The notes under the pieces are model-generated. The model was not told the DNA's origin and ran no database searches. It was given only the letters and a program-made list of their open reading frames with translations. A program made the position numbers and the translations under genes. From Streptomyces sp. NBC_01460 (GTDB lineage: Bacteria > Actinomycetota > Actinomycetes > Streptomycetales > Streptomycetaceae), in NCBI RefSeq assembly GCF_036227405.1, contig NZ_CP109473.1, forward strand, positions 1,736,001-1,800,000: a stretch of 64,000 nt of DNA. The letters run 5' to 3'. How positions within the stretch are numbered: position 1 is the first letter of the stretch; every line of letters begins with the position of its first letter. Positions 17,828 to 26,878 of the stretch are shown here, piece by piece.

Positions 17828-18874
17828 ATGACTTTCGCTGACGAGGTGAAGAACGCCGTCACCGCACGGGCCGCCCTGCTGGTCGTCGGCGTACTGGCGC
17901 TGCAGCTGCTCTTCATCGCCTCCTACGTCGGCGCGCTGCACCGCCCCGACCCGACGGACGTCCCCTTCGGGGTCGTCGCCCCGCAGCAGGTGTCCGGGCG
18001 GCTCGTCACGCAGCTGGACAGCCTGCCGGGCGGCCCCCTGGACCCGCGCGCGGTCTCCGACGCGGCCGAGGCCCGCCGGCAGATCGAGAACCGGGAGCTC
18101 GACGGCGCCCTGGTCGTCAGCCCCACCGGAGCCACCGACACCGTGCTCGTCGCCTCCGGCGGCGGCACCGTGCTGGCCACCTCGCTGGCCACGATCATCA
18201 AGGAGGCGGAGGGGCCCCGGCAGCGCACGGTACGGACCGTGGACGTGGCCCCCGCCTCCCCGGACGACTTCGACGGCCTCTCCTCGTTCTACCTGGTCGT
18301 GGGCTGGTGCGTCGGCGGCTACCTCTGCGCCTCGATCCTGGCGATCAGCGCGGGCACCAAACCCGCCAACCGGCAGCGCGCGGTGATCCGCACCGCGGTG
18401 ATGGCGCTGTACTCGCTCGCGGGCGGGATCGGCGGCGCGGTCATCATCGGACCGGTACTCGGAGCACTGCCGGGCAGCGTGTGGGCCCTGTCCGGCCTGG
18501 GCGCCCTGGTCGTCTTCGCGGTCGGCATGATCACGCTCGCCCTGGAGGCCCTCACCGGCATCGTCGGCATCGGCCTGGCCGTCCTGCTGATCGTGATCGC
18601 GGGCAACCCGAGCGCGGGCGGCGCCTTCCCGCTGCCGATGCTGCCGGACTTCTGGCGGGCGATCGGCCCGGCCCTGCCGCCCGGCGCGGGCACATGGGTC
18701 GCGCGCTCGATCGCGTACTTCCACGGCAACGCGGTCACCGGCCCCCTGCTGGTGCTCTCCGCCTGGGCGGTCGTCGGCACGGCCCTCACCCTGCTGCTGT
18801 CGATGCGCCGCCGGGGCACGGAGGAGACCCCGCGGGCGGCGACCGCCTCCGACGGAGGCTCGCACCCCGGCTGA
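17828..18874 (+). CDS. Multi-pass membrane protein, ABC-2/YhgE-like
   Basis: 348-aa protein. One N-terminal helix (residues ~17-36) is followed by an extracytoplasmic domain of ~130 residues and then about five helices (residues ~175-330), including VVGWCVGGYLCASILAISAG and ALSGLGALVVFAVGMITLAL. This layout is that of ABC-2-type permease/YhgE-Pip-like proteins. No ATPase gene is adjacent. It is divergent from dnaE2, so the LexA site could affect it too. A GGGGG ribosome-binding site lies 4 nt before the ATG. Confidence 0.8.
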   Translation: MTFADEVKNAVTARAALLVVGVLALQLLFIASYVGALHRPDPTDVPFGVVAPQQVSGRLVTQLDSLPGGPLDPRAVSDAAEARRQIENRELDGALVVSPTGATDTVLVASGGGTVLATSLATIIKEAEGPRQRTVRTVDVAPASPDDFDGLSSFYLVVGWCVGGYLCASILAISAGTKPANRQRAVIRTAVMALYSLAGGIGGAVIIGPVLGALPGSVWALSGLGALVVFAVGMITLALEALTGIVGIGLAVLLIVIAGNPSAGGAFPLPMLPDFWRAIGPALPPGAGTWVARSIAYFHGNAVTGPLLVLSAWAVVGTALTLLLSMRRRGTEETPRAATASDGGSHPG

Positions 18875-18918
18875 GCCCGGCGCCGGTCGGACACGGGGCC
18901 GGGGTACGGCCCCGGCAC

Positions 18919-18985
18919 CACGACGCCTGGAAGCGTGGCGTCGTGAGCGCGACATCCCGGCCCCGGCCCTCCTCACGGGCCGGGG
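18919..18985. terminator. Double hairpin terminator
   Basis: Two perfect 9-bp stems stand in series: CACGACGCC/GGCGTCGTG (18919-18945, 9-nt loop) and CCCCGGCCC/GGGCCGGGG (18961-18985, 7-nt loop, followed by CTTCC). They end transcription of the preceding membrane-protein gene. Confidence 0.75.
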
Positions 18986-19144
18986 CTTCCGGCTGCCCGC
19001 CACCTGAGCTGCGGCGAACTTCTGACGACCGATCGGCAAACCCTCTAGGCATGACAGGTGCATGACGCCATTCTTGGAGCTGCCTCGCGTGACCCGCGAG
19101 GAGCACGGTCGGCACAACCCCCTTTCATCCGCCGGAGGTTGCTC

Positions 19145-19642
19145 ATGCGTCGCAGATTCACCATCCCGTTCGCCGCGGTCGCGCTGTCGCTCCCGCTCGC
19201 CCTCGTACCGGCCGCCTCCGCTTCGGCCGCCCCGTCGGACAAGCCGCAGGTCCTCAGCTCCTGGACCCAGACGAGCGCCTCCAGCTACAACGCGTGGAAC
19301 TCCGCCCGCAACAACCAGGGCGCGTGGTCCGCGTACGCCTTCGACTGGTCGACGGACTACTGCAGCACCTCCCCCGACAACCCGTTCGGCTTCCCGTTCC
19401 AGACGGCCTGCGCCCGCCACGACTTCGGCTACCGCAACTACAAGGCCGCGGGCACGTTCTCCGCGAACAAGTCCCGCATCGACTCCGCGTTCTACTCGGA
19501 CCTCAAGCGGGTGTGCGCCGCCTACTCCGGCGCCAAGCTGACCTCGTGCAACAGCACGGCGTGGACGTACTACCACGCGGTGGACATCTTCGGGGTGGCA
19601 CCGGCCAAGGGCGCCTTCACCGGACAGCCCCAGGCCGCCTGA
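19145..19642 (+). CDS. Secreted prokaryotic phospholipase A2
   Basis: 165-aa secreted group XIV-type phospholipase A2 that hydrolyses the sn-2 acyl chain of phospholipids. The signal peptide (MRRRF plus hydrophobic core, cleaved near ASASA) precedes a mature domain with the catalytic His92-Asp93 dyad in CARHDFGYRNY. Four Cys (73, 89 and two in the C-terminal half) are positioned for two disulfides, and an acidic/aromatic DWSTDYCS segment supplies the likely Ca2+ ligand. GGAGG precedes the ATG. Confidence 0.92.
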   Translation: MRRRFTIPFAAVALSLPLALVPAASASAAPSDKPQVLSSWTQTSASSYNAWNSARNNQGAWSAYAFDWSTDYCSTSPDNPFGFPFQTACARHDFGYRNYKAAGTFSANKSRIDSAFYSDLKRVCAAYSGAKLTSCNSTAWTYYHAVDIFGVAPAKGAFTGQPQAA

Positions 19643-19836
19643 CCCGACCGCCGCCTCCCGGACCGGCCGGTCTCGCCGTGCTCCGGCCGTCCGGGGCTTC
19701 TCGGCGCCATGGGTGCGGCCTCGCCGTCGAACCACCGTCCCGGCCAGGGCGGCGGGCCGTACCGTGGCGCCCGGCAGGACGCTCGCACGGGAGGTACCGC
19801 CGTACGCGGTACGGCCTTGCCGTCTCAGGGGGAGCA

Positions 19837-20385
19837 ATGAGCACTGGGGTCATCGCGTTACTCGTCGCCGTGGTGGGTGTAGCGGGGACCCTGCTGGCAC
19901 CGATCACCACGGCCTGGGTGAGCTCACGCTCACGCCGGCAGGAGTTCGAGCTCCAGGAGCGCTCCGACCGGACCGAGCGGCACATCGACGCGGCCGAGTC
20001 ATACCTGGAACGCCGACGTGAGATCTACGTCGCCCTCAACAGCGGTGCACGACGGTATCGGTTCCGGATCCTGGAGGACCTCTACGCGCTGCGCTCCGGA
20101 ACAGGCCCGGACCCTGCGACGGAGGTGGTCCGCATCGAGTTCCAGGACACCTACGCACAGGCCCAGATGCTCGTCCCGGACGACGTCCTACGCGCTTGCC
20201 AGACAGTCCGTGTGGCACTCGCGGAAGCAAGGAAGCTCCTGGAAACGCTGGACGGGGACAGCGCGCACGACCAGCAGAAATGGCAGGAGGCCCACACCTT
20301 CATGCTTCGGATGTGGGATGCACTGGGAGAGATGCAGCTCGCCATGCGCCGGGACCTCGGCATCACGGCGCCGCCCGACTCATGA
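19837..20385 (+). CDS. Small membrane-anchored protein, unrecognised, with TTA codon
   Basis: 182 aa. One N-terminal transmembrane helix (VIALLVAVVGVAGTLLAPIT) is followed by a long charged, probably helical cytoplasmic domain (RSRRQEFELQERSDRTERH onward). A GGGGGAG ribosome-binding site precedes the ATG. Codon 8 is TTA (19858-19860), so translation should depend on the bldA tRNA. No family was recognised. Adjacency to the Fxs/SLATT region makes an accessory role possible. Confidence 0.75.
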   Translation: MSTGVIALLVAVVGVAGTLLAPITTAWVSSRSRRQEFELQERSDRTERHIDAAESYLERRREIYVALNSGARRYRFRILEDLYALRSGTGPDPATEVVRIEFQDTYAQAQMLVPDDVLRACQTVRVALAEARKLLETLDGDSAHDQQKWQEAHTFMLRMWDALGEMQLAMRRDLGITAPPDS

Positions 20386-20423
20386 GGCGGGAGCACCTAC
20401 CGCCCCGCCCGAGCGGACCGGAC

Positions 20424-20467
20424 GCCGACGAGCCCGCCCCCTCCTGCGAGGGCACGGGCTCATCGGC
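20424..20467. terminator. Hairpin between convergent genes
   Basis: Arms GCCGACGAGCCCG and CGGGCTCATCGGC pair with one mismatch around an 18-nt loop, in the gap between the small membrane protein gene and the protease gene. Confidence 0.45.
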
Positions 20468-20485
20468 GTATCTGATGACCGGAGG

Positions 20486-21571
20486 TCAGCCGATCTCGGC
20501 GCCGAACGCCGCCAGTGCCTCGGGCACCGGCTGGAAGAACGTCTCGCCACCGGCGGAGCAGTCGCCGCTGCCGCCCGAGGTCAGGCCGAGCGCGGTGTCG
20601 CCCGCGAAGAGCGCGCCGCCGCTGTCGCCGGGCTCGGCGCAGACCGTGGTCTGGATGAGGCCGTTGACGATGTCGCCGTTGCCGTAGTTGACCGTGGCGT
20701 CCAGGGCGGTGACCTCGCCGTCGTGGACCTGGGTGGTGGAGCCGCTGCGGGTCACCGTCTGGCCGACGGTCGCGTCGCCCGCCTTGGCGATGGCCTGGGT
20801 GGAGCCGTTGTAGAGGTCCACCTCGCTGGGGTGCGCCACGTCGGACGTGTACTTGACAAGGCCGTAGTCGTTGTCCGGGAAGCTCGAGCCCTCGTTGGCA
20901 CCGATCTCGGCGCCGCCCTGCGCGTCCGACCAGCTGGTGATCGACTCGGTGCAGTGCCCGGCGGTCAGGAAGTACGGCTCGCCGCCCTTGACGACGTTGA
21001 AGCCCAGCGAGCAGCGCCCGCCGTTGCCCCAGATCGCGTCGCCGCCCGCGATCAGCGGCTTGAACTCACCCTTCGACCTGTTGAGCTCGGCCTTGGAGCC
21101 GAGCCCGTCGACCACCTTGCTGAGCTTGTCCCAGGCCGCGCCGTCGACCGTGCGGTCGGCCGTGACGACCACCTTGTTGGTGACCGGGTCGACGGCCCAG
21201 GAGGTCCCGGGGATGGTGGCCTTGTCCGAGAGGGTCTGCCGGGCGTTCGTCAGCTCGGCGAGCGTGTGCTGGACCAGTCTGGCCTTGCCGCCCGCCTGGC
21301 GGACCTGCTCGGCGGCGGCGTCGTCGACGACGTTGACGACAAGGTGGTCCGAGTCGGCGTCGTAGTACGTGCCGGCGGTGTCGCCGCCCAGAGCCTTGTC
21401 GAGCGTGGCGGCGAGATTTCCGGCCGCGTGCGCGTTGAGGGTCCGGGGGGCGAACTGGGGTACGTCGTCACTGGCGTTCGCGGTCTGGAACGTGACTCCA
21501 GCCGCGACCAGGGCGAGGACGGCCGATCCGGCCATGGTCACGCGCTTCCTGGATATGCGTCGGTGCTTCAA
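20486..21571 (-). CDS. Secreted alpha-lytic/streptogrisin-type serine protease (S1E)
   Basis: 361-aa preproenzyme: signal peptide, a pro-domain with the alpha-lytic-protease prodomain pattern (residues ~40-175), then a chymotrypsin-like mature protease. Catalytic triad motifs are FLTAGHC (His), FPDNDYGLV (Asp) and [11 protein letters not shown] (Ser), and Cys pairs are conserved. The TTG at 21571 is chosen because AGGAGG lies six bases upstream and it yields the typical MKHRRISRKR start; an ATG exists 12 codons later. Paralogue of the protease ending at 33883, with a larger pro-region. Confidence 0.9.
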   Translation of the reverse strand: MKHRRISRKRVTMAGSAVLALVAAGVTFQTANASDDVPQFAPRTLNAHAAGNLAATLDKALGGDTAGTYYDADSDHLVVNVVDDAAAEQVRQAGGKARLVQHTLAELTNARQTLSDKATIPGTSWAVDPVTNKVVVTADRTVDGAAWDKLSKVVDGLGSKAELNRSKGEFKPLIAGGDAIWGNGGRCSLGFNVVKGGEPYFLTAGHCTESITSWSDAQGGAEIGANEGSSFPDNDYGLVKYTSDVAHPSEVDLYNGSTQAIAKAGDATVGQTVTRSGSTTQVHDGEVTALDATVNYGNGDIVNGLIQTTVCAEPGDSGGALFAGDTALGLTSGGSGDCSAGGETFFQPVPEALAAFGAEIG

Positions 21572-22006
21572 CTTCGACCTCCTGTGGGGCCGTGCGGCGG
21601 GCACGTGGGGTACCCGGAACACGGAGGATGGGGCGCCCACTATTCCGATGCGGCCGATAGCACACAAGGTCGACTTCCGGACGCACACATGACGACACCG
21701 GTTCACCCGCGACGTGTTCACAACCGGGGTGTCCCACCACGTCGGTTCCGATTGCGAACACCCGCAGCAATCGCGCGTCGGCAGCGGGTGAGGACTAGTC
21801 CTGTCCTGAAACAGCGCTCGGAGTCCGGATGCCGCGCAGAGCACTCCTGAAGCCGAACACCACCGAATGCCTCCGAACGTTCCGAACACCACCGGCGCGT
21901 TCCGACAGGGAGTGCCGCTATCGCGCCGGATAGGTCATCATCGAACAGGCAGTACATACCGGGTAGTTGATGCCCGGCCGAGCGGTGCGACCGAGCGGAG
22001 GAGCGG
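21572..22006. other. Intergenic region with CCGAAC-type repeats
   Basis: 435 bp between divergent protease and hydrolase genes. It holds an exact 13-bp direct repeat CCGAACACCACCG (21853-21865 and 21882-21894, 29-bp period) with an extra CCGAACG between the copies at 21873, and a TGTGTTC-rich, AT-richer stretch near the protease start. No gene was seen. Confidence 0.5.
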
Positions 22007-22891
22007 GTGCGGAACCGGGTGCGCGTGGCGGACGGGCGGCATCTGATGGTCGAGCGTCAGGGGGACCCGCGGGGCAGACCGGTGTTCCTCCTGCACGGAA
22101 TGCCGGGCAGCCGCCTGGGCCCCGCTCCACGCGGGATGGTCCTCTACCAGCGGAACATGCAGCTGATCTCCTACGACCGGCCGGGGTACGGCGGCTCCGA
22201 CCGGCTGCCCGGACGGCAGGTGAGGGACGTCGCCGAGGACGTACGGGCGATCGCCGACTCGCTGGGCCTGGAGCGCTTCGCCGTGGTCGGCCGCTCGGGC
22301 GGCGCACCGCACGCCCTGGCGTGCGCCGCGCTGATGCCGGACCGGGTCACCCGTGCGGCCGCCCTGGTCAGCCTGGCTCCCCGGGACGCCGAGGGGCTCG
22401 ACTGGTTCGACGGCATGGCGGCGTCCAACGTGCTCGCGTACTCCAGGGCGGTGACCGATCCGGACGGACTGGCGGAGTCCTTCATCAGCCGCTCGGCGAT
22501 GATCCGCCAGGACCCGGCACGGCTCCTGGACGACCTGCGCAGGGAGCTCACCGACTCCGACCGTGTCGTGGTCAACGACGCCGGGATCCGCATGATGCTG
22601 CTCGCCAACTTCCGCGAGGGGCTGCGCACGTCGGCGTACGGCTGGATCGACGACGCGCTGGCCTTCTGCCGGCCGTGGGGTTTCGACCCGGCGGACATCA
22701 AGGGGCCCGTGATGCTGTGGCACGGCGTGAAGGACGTCTTCTCGCCCGTGGGTCACTCCCGCTGGCTGGCCGGGCAGATCCCGGGGGCCACCGCCGTCCT
22801 GGAACCCGCGGCGGCACACTTCGACGCGCTGTCCGTGCTTCCCACCGTGCTCAACTGGCTGCTGGACGAGAGGGAGACAGCGGCCTGCTGA
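22007..22891 (+). CDS. Alpha/beta hydrolase
   Basis: 294-aa cytosolic alpha/beta-hydrolase. It has the oxyanion turn LLHGMPGSR, nucleophile Ser97 in VGRSGGAPH, catalytic Asp in HGVKDVFSP and His in AAAHFDAL. The fold and spacing resemble epoxide-hydrolase/haloperoxidase-like enzymes; the substrate is unknown. GGAGGAG precedes the GTG at a good distance. Convergent with fxsT across a strong terminator, so not obviously part of the Fxs locus. Confidence 0.88.
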   Translation: MRNRVRVADGRHLMVERQGDPRGRPVFLLHGMPGSRLGPAPRGMVLYQRNMQLISYDRPGYGGSDRLPGRQVRDVAEDVRAIADSLGLERFAVVGRSGGAPHALACAALMPDRVTRAAALVSLAPRDAEGLDWFDGMAASNVLAYSRAVTDPDGLAESFISRSAMIRQDPARLLDDLRRELTDSDRVVVNDAGIRMMLLANFREGLRTSAYGWIDDALAFCRPWGFDPADIKGPVMLWHGVKDVFSPVGHSRWLAGQIPGATAVLEPAAAHFDALSVLPTVLNWLLDERETAAC

Positions 22892-22901
22892 TCGCCGCGG
22901 A

Positions 22902-22936
22902 GGCTCCGGGGCCCGGCGCGGCTGGGCCCCGGAGCC
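22902..22936. terminator. Strong bidirectional terminator, hydrolase / fxsT
   Basis: Perfect 13-bp arms GGCTCCGGGGCCC and GGGCCCCGGAGCC enclose a 9-nt loop in the 51-bp gap between the two stop codons. Confidence 0.75.
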
Positions 22937-22942
22937 GTCGGC

Positions 22943-25900
22943 TCACACCGACATCGGTTCCAGCTCGCGCTGGAACCTCTCCTCGGTCCTCGCTATCCGC
23001 GTCAGCGGGTGATCGTCACCGAGCTGCCGGGCCAGCTCGTCCCCCGTCTCCATCCGTAGCCTCAGCGCCTCGTCGCCGCGTCCCATCGCGTCGAGCGTGA
23101 CCGCGATGTTCGAGGTCATGGCCAGGGTCTCCGGGTGGTGCGCCCCGAGGACCTCCCTGAGCTGCCCGGCCACCTTGCGCTCCGTCTCCAGCACGATGTC
23201 GAGCTCGCCCCGGTCGGCCGTCGCGTTGGCCAGGTTCATCACGCAGAGCAGGGTGTTCGGGTGCTCGCGCCCGAACACCTCACGCATCGAGGCGACCACC
23301 CGTGTCAGCAGCTTCTCCGCCTCCTGGGACGCGCCCGCCCCGGAGAGGTAGACGCCGAGGTTGTTCTGAGCGGCCAGGGTGTACGGGTGCTGTTCGCCCG
23401 GCACCTTCATGTACTGGTCGACGACCTCCTGCGCGGCGTCCCTGGCCGCGCCGTCCTCCCCCGCGGCGAACAGGTCGGCCGCCATGTTGAGGTCGCAGGC
23501 CAGCGACTCGGGGTTGGCCGAGGTGTACTTGGCCCGGTACCTGGCCCGGGTGGCCACCGTCAGCCTGCGCGCGTCCTCCAGCTGACCCGCCCTGCGCAGC
23601 GAGACCGCCAGGCTCTTGGCGGCGCTGAGCGTGGTGGGGTAGGTGCGGCCGAGGGTCGCCTTGAGGCTGTCGTAGGTGCGGCTGAGCAGCGCGACGGAGT
23701 CCTCGTACCGCCCGACCTCACGCAGGTCACGTGCCAGGTTCAGGGCGGAGGACAGACTGTGCGGGTGCTCCTGCCCCAGCACCTCGGACCGCAGGTCGTA
23801 GCAGTCCTGGTCGATCTCCCGGGCCTTGGCGTACTGCCCGATGCTGCGCAGGTTCAGCGCCAGGTTGTTGGCCGCCGCCAGCGTCCGGGCGTGCCGCTCG
23901 TGGAAGATCTGGTTGAAGCCGTCATGGGCCTGGGTCGCCAGCTCGATCGCCCGCCCGTACTCCCCGAGCAGCCCGAGGTCGATGGCCAGGCCGCTGGTGG
24001 TCATGTACGTGTGCGGGTGCTCCGGGCCCAGCACCTCCCGCTGCAGCCGCAGGGTGAACTCGTCGAGTTCCTTCGCCTCCACGTACCGCCCGCGGGTGCG
24101 CAGGATGTTGGACAGGTGGAAGCAGAGGTACAGGTACTGGATGTCGCGCTCGCCCAGCATCTCCAGCCAGGTCGCCCGGAGTTCCTCCCCGAGCGTGCCC
24201 GCGGTCCTCACGTCCCCGCGCTTCCAGAGGTAGCGCACCCGGTCGATCAGCAGCCTGCGGGTCTCGTGGTCCCGGCAGTTGCGCGCGTCGGAGGGGCCGA
24301 GGTGGGGCCAGATCGTGGCGAAGCGCGGCCAGTTCTCCGGATTGTCGATCGGCTCGGTGTCATCGGGCCGGGCACCCGCCAGGATGAGGTGGACGACGTG
24401 CCTGGCCTCCGCCTGCTCCTCCTCGCTGAGCTGCGCCCTGATCACCGCCTGCACGAGCCGGTGCACCTGGATGGAGTTCGACACCTGGTCGACCTTGGCG
24501 AGGGCGAAGCGGCCGATCTCCCTGATGACCCGGCCGAGCACCAGCTTCTCCTGGAGCGAGGAGTCGTAGGGCTTCAGCGCTTCGATCATCTCCTTGCTGT
24601 AGAGGAGATTCGCGGAGATGGGCTCGGGGGCGAAGAAGGCGCAGAGCTGAAGCAGCCGTACAGCCGCCGGTGAACGCTCCTTGAGCCGCTCGATGGAGAT
24701 GTTCCAGGTCGCGGCCACGGGCTGCGGGTAGCCGGCGGGCTGGTTCAGCGCGAGGACCTGCGGCGCCTGCTGGGCGAGCTGTTCCAGATAGGCGTCGATG
24801 GGCGTCGCGGTCTCCGCGATCCAGGCCGCCGCCTGTTCGACGGCGAGCGGCAGGTCACCGACGGCCGTGGCCACCTGGGCGGCGTCCTCGACGCTGAGCC
24901 CCGGGGCGCGGCGCTGCAGGTGCTCGATCGACTCCTCCCGCAGGAAGACGTCGACCGGCAGTGCGTCGCCGTGCTGGGACCATGCCTGGTTCCGGGAGGT
25001 GACCAGGATGTGGCCGGAGCCGCCCTGCGGGAAATAGCGCCTGAGGCGTTCGGGGTCGTCGGCGTTGTCGAAGACGAGCAGCCACCGGTCCGACGGCACA
25101 CCGCGCCTCAGCAGGTCGACCGCCTCCTGGGAGGCCGCCGCCATGTCGTCACCGCCCTGAGCGCCGAGCCGTACGGCCAGCTCGGCGAGCCCGGCGATCA
25201 CGTCGTCCGTCTGTTCGGACGATATCCACCACACCAGGTCGTAGTCGGCCATGAAGCGGTGCACGTACTCCAGCGCCACCTGGGTCTTGCCGACGCCGCC
25301 GAGGCCGTACAGGGTCTGCGGCTGGGGCAGTACGACGGCCATGCCGCCACCGAGCTGGTCGCGCATCCGCTCCAGGACCAGGGACCGGCCGGTGAAGCCG
25401 GGGTTCCTCGGAGGCGCGTTCCAGATCCTGGGCACGGTGCCGGGGAAGCGGGGGCCGGGCGACGCGCCGTCGCCGAGCTGGACCGGCCGGTCCAGGGCAC
25501 GCATGAGTGCCGTCGTCGCATGGACCTCGTCCAGCCGGAACAGGTCGACCGGGTTACGGTCGATATAGGGCGCCGAGAGGCGGACATCGCTGATCCGCAG
25601 AGGGAGCAGCTGACGCCGTCCGCCGCCCGGGTCCTCGGCGACCGCCCTCTCCCACAGGTCCACGGCCCGCTGCGACTTGAGGTAGGCGCTCGAGAGCAGC
25701 ACGACGGTGCGGGCCGCGCTCTCGGCCGCTGTATGCGCGGGATCCGCCGGACCGGTGTCGGCGGAGACGTCCCGCGGGACCACCCTGAACCCGGCCCGGA
25801 CCAGGACCGACTCGATCCAGTCGGCCCACATGCGGTTCTCCGCCACGTAGCTGAGGAAGAGATCGGCGGGCAGTGCGGGCCTGCGCCGGGTGAAGGCGTC

Positions 25901-26878
25901 ACGGATGCGCAGCCGCACCTCCTCGCCCACCGGGGGCATCGAGGTGACCTCCTGTTGGGTGACGACCGCGGTGAGACGTTCGAAGGCGGACAGGAGCGAG
26001 TTGCTGAGCCCGGCCTCGTCCCCGAAGGTCGCGAGGGTCTCCTCGTAGGCGTAGTAGGGGCGGTAGGGGATCTCCACCGCGCCCCAGTAGGCGGTGAGTT
26101 CGTCACCGGAGAGGTCCCGGGGCAGCCGGTCGAACTTCAGCCGGGCCAGCGCCCGGCCTGCGTCGGCCTTCTCCTTCTCGCCCTCGTCGATCCGCATCGG
26201 GACGGGGAAGATGGAGATGGGCCGGCCGGTGTAGCGCTCGGCGATCTGCCGCGCGACGGAGGCCGCACCGTCGATGGACTGGTCGCTGAGGGTGAAGCAG
26301 TCGACGAGCACGTCCGGGAGGTGGACGGTGCAGATGTCGGCGATGTCGCTGAGGCCCGTACGGCTGTCGATGAGGATGTAGTCGTAGTTGGCCTTCATGT
26401 CGTCCCGCAGGGCGTCGAAGAAGTGGCCGCCGCCGAGCCGGTCGTAGAAGTTGTCCCAGTCGAAGGTGGAGACGGTCGCGGAGTACTCGCGGTTCTGCCG
26501 CCCGGCGGAGACGAAGTCGAGGGTGCCGCCCCTGGGGAACTCCCAGCCGAGGGCCTCGGGGTTGAGCGAGACCGCGTGGGGCTGGATACGGGCGTAGTCG
26601 CGGTGCCAGTCGTCGGCGCGCTGCGCGGGGTTGGTCGCGGCCCAGGCGAATTCGGTGATCAGGTCGATCACCCCGGTGGTGGCCCCGAGGGTCGACGGGT
26701 CGAGGAAGGGGTGGAAGAAGCGGTGGAGTCCCGGGGCCTCCAGGTCCCAGTCGACGGCCAGCACCCGCTTGCCGTTGGCGGCCAGGATCCAGGCGGTGTT
26801 GGCCAGGGCCATGGTGCGCCCCGTGCCGCCCTTGTACGAGTAGAAAGTGACGATGCGCCCGTCACGACCGGCTGTCAT
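22943..26878 (-). CDS. fxsT: FxSxx-COOH system NLR-like TPR protein FxsT
   Basis: 1311-aa protein matching the tetratricopeptide-repeat component of FxSxx-COOH RiPP loci. Domains in order: an N-terminal SIMIBI/ParA-MinD-type P-loop (FYSYKGGTGRT, residues 12-22; DYILIDSRTG later); a TIR domain starting near 338 (LFLSYVAENRMWADW); an NB-ARC ATPase with Walker A LGGVGKTQ near 526, Walker B WLLVFDNADD, an ILVTSRN sensor and a GDLPLAVEQAAAW motif; then ~400 residues of kinesin-light-chain-like TPRs (LG.EHP.T repeats). This STAND/NLR layout suggests a switch that oligomerises on sensing a ligand. The ATG overlaps the fxsC stop by 4 bp. Its biochemical role in Fxs systems is not established. Confidence 0.9.
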   Translation of the reverse strand: MTAGRDGRIVTFYSYKGGTGRTMALANTAWILAANGKRVLAVDWDLEAPGLHRFFHPFLDPSTLGATTGVIDLITEFAWAATNPAQRADDWHRDYARIQPHAVSLNPEALGWEFPRGGTLDFVSAGRQNREYSATVSTFDWDNFYDRLGGGHFFDALRDDMKANYDYILIDSRTGLSDIADICTVHLPDVLVDCFTLSDQSIDGAASVARQIAERYTGRPISIFPVPMRIDEGEKEKADAGRALARLKFDRLPRDLSGDELTAYWGAVEIPYRPYYAYEETLATFGDEAGLSNSLLSAFERLTAVVTQQEVTSMPPVGEEVRLRIRDAFTRRRPALPADLFLSYVAENRMWADWIESVLVRAGFRVVPRDVSADTGPADPAHTAAESAARTVVLLSSAYLKSQRAVDLWERAVAEDPGGGRRQLLPLRISDVRLSAPYIDRNPVDLFRLDEVHATTALMRALDRPVQLGDGASPGPRFPGTVPRIWNAPPRNPGFTGRSLVLERMRDQLGGGMAVVLPQPQTLYGLGGVGKTQVALEYVHRFMADYDLVWWISSEQTDDVIAGLAELAVRLGAQGGDDMAAASQEAVDLLRRGVPSDRWLLVFDNADDPERLRRYFPQGGSGHILVTSRNQAWSQHGDALPVDVFLREESIEHLQRRAPGLSVEDAAQVATAVGDLPLAVEQAAAWIAETATPIDAYLEQLAQQAPQVLALNQPAGYPQPVAATWNISIERLKERSPAAVRLLQLCAFFAPEPISANLLYSKEMIEALKPYDSSLQEKLVLGRVIREIGRFALAKVDQVSNSIQVHRLVQAVIRAQLSEEEQAEARHVVHLILAGARPDDTEPIDNPENWPRFATIWPHLGPSDARNCRDHETRRLLIDRVRYLWKRGDVRTAGTLGEELRATWLEMLGERDIQYLYLCFHLSNILRTRGRYVEAKELDEFTLRLQREVLGPEHPHTYMTTSGLAIDLGLLGEYGRAIELATQAHDGFNQIFHERHARTLAAANNLALNLRSIGQYAKAREIDQDCYDLRSEVLGQEHPHSLSSALNLARDLREVGRYEDSVALLSRTYDSLKATLGRTYPTTLSAAKSLAVSLRRAGQLEDARRLTVATRARYRAKYTSANPESLACDLNMAADLFAAGEDGAARDAAQEVVDQYMKVPGEQHPYTLAAQNNLGVYLSGAGASQEAEKLLTRVVASMREVFGREHPNTLLCVMNLANATADRGELDIVLETERKVAGQLREVLGAHHPETLAMTSNIAVTLDAMGRGDEALRLRMETGDELARQLGDDHPLTRIARTEERFQRELEPMSV

